Part shown: in pieces, positions 6,398 to 7,800 of the stretch | How the letters are laid out: each line of letters begins with the position of its first letter | How positions within the stretch are numbered: position 1 is the stretch's first letter | DNA from: Spirochaetaceae bacterium | Lineage (GTDB): Bacteria > Spirochaetota > Spirochaetia > DSM-27196 > Salinispiraceae | Assembly: GCA_007129335.1 (NCBI GenBank) | Contig: SKVS01000267.1 | Location: 1-7,800, forward strand | Length of the DNA: 7,800 bases | Direction of reading: 5' to 3' | Made by a program: the position numbers and the translations under genes | Notes under the pieces: model-generated | What the model was told of the DNA's origin: nothing | Database searches by the model: none | The model's input: only the letters and a program-made list of their open reading frames with translations

Positions 6398-7005
6398 AGA
6401 CGGTAAGCAATGGTGCCACATCTATAGACCTGAGTCCCTCCGTGGTATTATCCCGGGATGTATCCAATGATGTATCTCTGGAAGTGTTTGGGAATCCCCT
6501 GGTTACTCCCCAGGGAACGCGGTTTAATGGGAAGGATGATGGAATTCTTTGCCATGAACTGCCGATTCTGTCTTCCCGGTTATCCCAGTCATCCCTATCC
6601 TTTACAGTGGAAGCGCGGATTAAGCCCGATTCCGGCGGACCCTGGGAGCAGCGGTTCTTTCATATTCAAGACAGTCTGTCGGATGACCGATTTTTGTTGG
6701 AGCTGAGAATGTTTCCTGGGGGCATGTGGTACGCCGACACGTTTTTCCAGTCGGGGGGCAGGCACGTGATTATTCAGCTGCCCCAAAAAATCCACCCCGG
6801 GAATATCTGGCACAATTACAGGGTTGAATATGACGGAGAATATTTGAGGCAGATCATTAATGATGAACTTGAAGAACAGGTTTTGTTTCCTGGAGCAACC
6901 TTGCCCACCCAGGGCAGTTATAGCTTGGGAATGCGGGCAAATAAAACCTTTCCGTTCTGCGGTGAAATAGCTTCACTTATTTTATCCGGTGGGGTGGAGG
7001 TATAG
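6394..7005 (+). CDS. LamG-like (concanavalin A-type fold) domain protein
   Basis: A 203-residue protein that appears to be one beta-sandwich domain of the laminin G/concanavalin A-like superfamily. Landmarks in order: 'GTRFNGKDDG' at 41-50, an opening strand 'SFTVEARIKPDS' at 69-80, the central 'IWHNYRVEYDGEYLRQIIND' at 138-157, and the closing 'GSYSLGMRANKTFPFCGEIA' at 174-193, where LamG domains carry an 'xxxGxxLxIGxx-x-x-x-FxGxI' pattern. Such domains usually bind glycans or other ligands and are mostly extracellular. This one has no signal peptide, lipobox or membrane span, so it should be cytoplasmic. It starts with ATGA overlapping the regulator's original stop; a weak GGGGGA lies 3 bases upstream. 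Because its translation was probably coupled to the full-length regulator, the upstream nonsense codon may lower its expression. It is the last gene of the operon. Fold assignment is fairly good; the function is unknown. Confidence 0.72.
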   Translation: MKTVSNGATSIDLSPSVVLSRDVSNDVSLEVFGNPLVTPQGTRFNGKDDGILCHELPILSSRLSQSSLSFTVEARIKPDSGGPWEQRFFHIQDSLSDDRFLLELRMFPGGMWYADTFFQSGGRHVIIQLPQKIHPGNIWHNYRVEYDGEYLRQIINDELEEQVLFPGATLPTQGSYSLGMRANKTFPFCGEIASLILSGGVEV

Positions 7006-7021
7006 AGACATAGAGGTATAA

Positions 7022-7050
7022 AGGCACTGCGCATTAGTGCTACAGTGCCT
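7022..7050. terminator. Candidate bidirectional terminator hairpin between convergent genes
   Basis: AGGCACTG (7022-7029) and CAGTGCCT (7043-7050) form a perfect 8-bp stem; the 13-base loop contains a small GCA/TGC helix. On the plus strand the tail (CAAGGTGTTTTGG) is only mildly T-rich; on the minus strand the stem is followed by TTTATA. It lies between the LamG-like gene and the convergent lipoprotein gene and could end both transcripts, but neither side has a strong T-tract. The segment GCACT (7024-7028) can pair instead with AGTGC at 7036-7040. Confidence 0.5.
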
Positions 7051-7083
7051 CAAGGTGTTTTGGTAATGATTGTTTCCATGTAA

Positions 7084-7797
7084 TTAGGACATATTAATCA
7101 GGTAATAATCGCCACATTTTTCACAGTAAAATACAGCAAAGGGTGCAAATCCACCTTCGGGTATTGAATAGGTCTGGTAGCCCACAAATTTCCAGTGGTG
7201 TTCACCGCCCATTGGGCACTCTTCTCCAATGATTGAGCTTCTGCTGGCATCGGACCAGGGAGCAGTACCCAGTGGTTCTGCAGAATAAATAAGTTCATCC
7301 CAGTTACCCGGCGTGCCCGGATATGAACTCAGACGGATTACCGGTGCTTCCAGGAATGTAGTCCAATGGATGCTCATGAGTGTCGAGCTCATGAGAGAAT
7401 CATATTCTGGTGGAAGGGTAAGGGAAGCTGGCTGTCCGGTGTTAACCCAGTACTGATCTGAACAAATACTGCACACGTAAATCCAATATATTCTGCCATG
7501 AACTTCCACTGGTTTCCAAAAGTACCAATCGTGCTCATCATTGCCAGGGTCGGGATAGATGTTTCGGGACAGTTGTTCTATTTCTAATTCTAATCTTATT
7601 CCTATTTCTGAATTTTCGACTTCAATAAGTTGGCCCTTTGTGTACAGAAAATTTCCAGCCCATGTTGACTGTTCAACCAAGGACAGTGCCTTTTCAAATT
7701 GTATTGCTGGATCCGGGGATGATGGAGGGAAATGACATGCTCCGAGAAGAATGGAAACTACGAAGCAAAAAAGAGCAATACTGAATATCTGTTTCAT
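7084..7797 (-). CDS. Putative lipoprotein with two Cys-x2-Cys motifs
   Basis: A 237-residue protein of unknown function, convergent with the sugar operon. The N-terminus is a classic lipoprotein signal: basic MKQ start, hydrophobic residues 4-18, and lipobox L18-G19-A20-C21, so Cys21 should be lipidated and the mature protein anchored to a membrane on the outside of the cytoplasm. Two segments resemble each other: H89-D-W91...C109-S-I-C112-SDQYWVN, and H200-H-W202...C225-E-K-C228-GDYYLIN. The second also has C194-P upstream, giving a Cys-His/Cys-x2-Cys set that could form a zinc-ribbon-like site. This suggests an internal duplication of a small metal-binding or disulphide module, but I know no family with this layout. 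The ATG at 7797-7795 fits the signal peptide; its ribosome site would lie beyond the right edge. No functional link to the sugar operon is evident. Confidence 0.82.
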   Translation of the reverse strand: MKQIFSIALFCFVVSILLGACHFPPSSPDPAIQFEKALSLVEQSTWAGNFLYTKGQLIEVENSEIGIRLELEIEQLSRNIYPDPGNDEHDWYFWKPVEVHGRIYWIYVCSICSDQYWVNTGQPASLTLPPEYDSLMSSTLMSIHWTTFLEAPVIRLSSYPGTPGNWDELIYSAEPLGTAPWSDASRSSIIGEECPMGGEHHWKFVGYQTYSIPEGGFAPFAVFYCEKCGDYYLINMS

Positions 7798-7800
7798 ATT

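Noticed and set aside
4131..6800. Many CCCGGG hexamers across the glycosyltransferase, regulator and LamG-like genes
   Set aside because: They arise from frequent codon pairs such as GCC-CGG-GAA and CCC-GGG. Spacing is irregular, so I see no site array.
6997..7020. Direct repeat GAGGTATA at 6997-7004 and 7013-7020
   Set aside because: Only 8 bases, two copies, one of them containing the stop region of a gene. Too short to separate from chance.
1..7800. CRISPR array, insertion sequence, tRNA or prophage signature
   Set aside because: I found no regularly spaced repeats, transposase motifs, terminal inverted repeats or tRNA-like cloverleaf. Apart from the gaps at 604-725, 2043-2118 and 7006-7083, the window is coding.

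Overview
The window looks like a bacterial chromosome segment of moderate GC content, close to half by eye. It carries a carbohydrate-uptake operon. The binding protein's signal peptide ends in VVFA-GGGQQ, a form I associate with spirochaete sugar-binding proteins, so Spirochaetota is my best guess. This is a weak taxonomic inference, and no rRNA or other marker gene is present.

Layout. Bases 1-603 (minus strand) hold the 5' part of a gene that runs off the left edge. It reads openly for 201 codons and ends, inside the window, in an M23-metallopeptidase-like H-x3-D motif. Bases 604-725 form a divergent control region. It has a TTGACA-type promoter pointing right and two related operator-like sites, one overlapping the -10 and one beside the start of the leftward gene. 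From 726 to 7005 six genes lie head to tail on the plus strand: a CUT1-type sugar-binding protein, a MalF-like permease, a MalG-like permease, a GT4-like glycosyltransferase, a GntR/LacI-hybrid regulator and a LamG-like (concanavalin-fold) protein. From the first permease onward, gaps are only a few bases or are ATGA overlaps. A perfect 11-bp stem-loop separates the binding-protein gene from the permease genes. A hairpin at 7022-7050 lies between this operon and a convergent lipoprotein gene (7084-7797, minus), which has two Cys-x2-Cys motifs.

How it may work. The binding protein and two permeases would import an oligosaccharide or glycoside, powered by an ATPase encoded elsewhere, since none is here. 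The glycosyltransferase would build or rearrange a glycoside in the cytoplasm, and the hybrid regulator would sense a sugar-like ligand and repress the operon. The LamG-like protein has no signal peptide and may bind glycan inside the cell, which is unusual. No glycoside hydrolase is visible, and the substrate cannot be read from the sequence.

The most striking observation is an in-frame TAA at 6275-6277 in the regulator. It falls exactly where LacI-type proteins usually have Gln in a 'V-x-QP' motif. The frame then continues as a convincing C-terminus to a TGA at 6395-6397, which overlaps the next gene's ATG. This looks like a single C-to-T nonsense change (CAA to TAA), or a sequencing error, in a formerly intact regulator.
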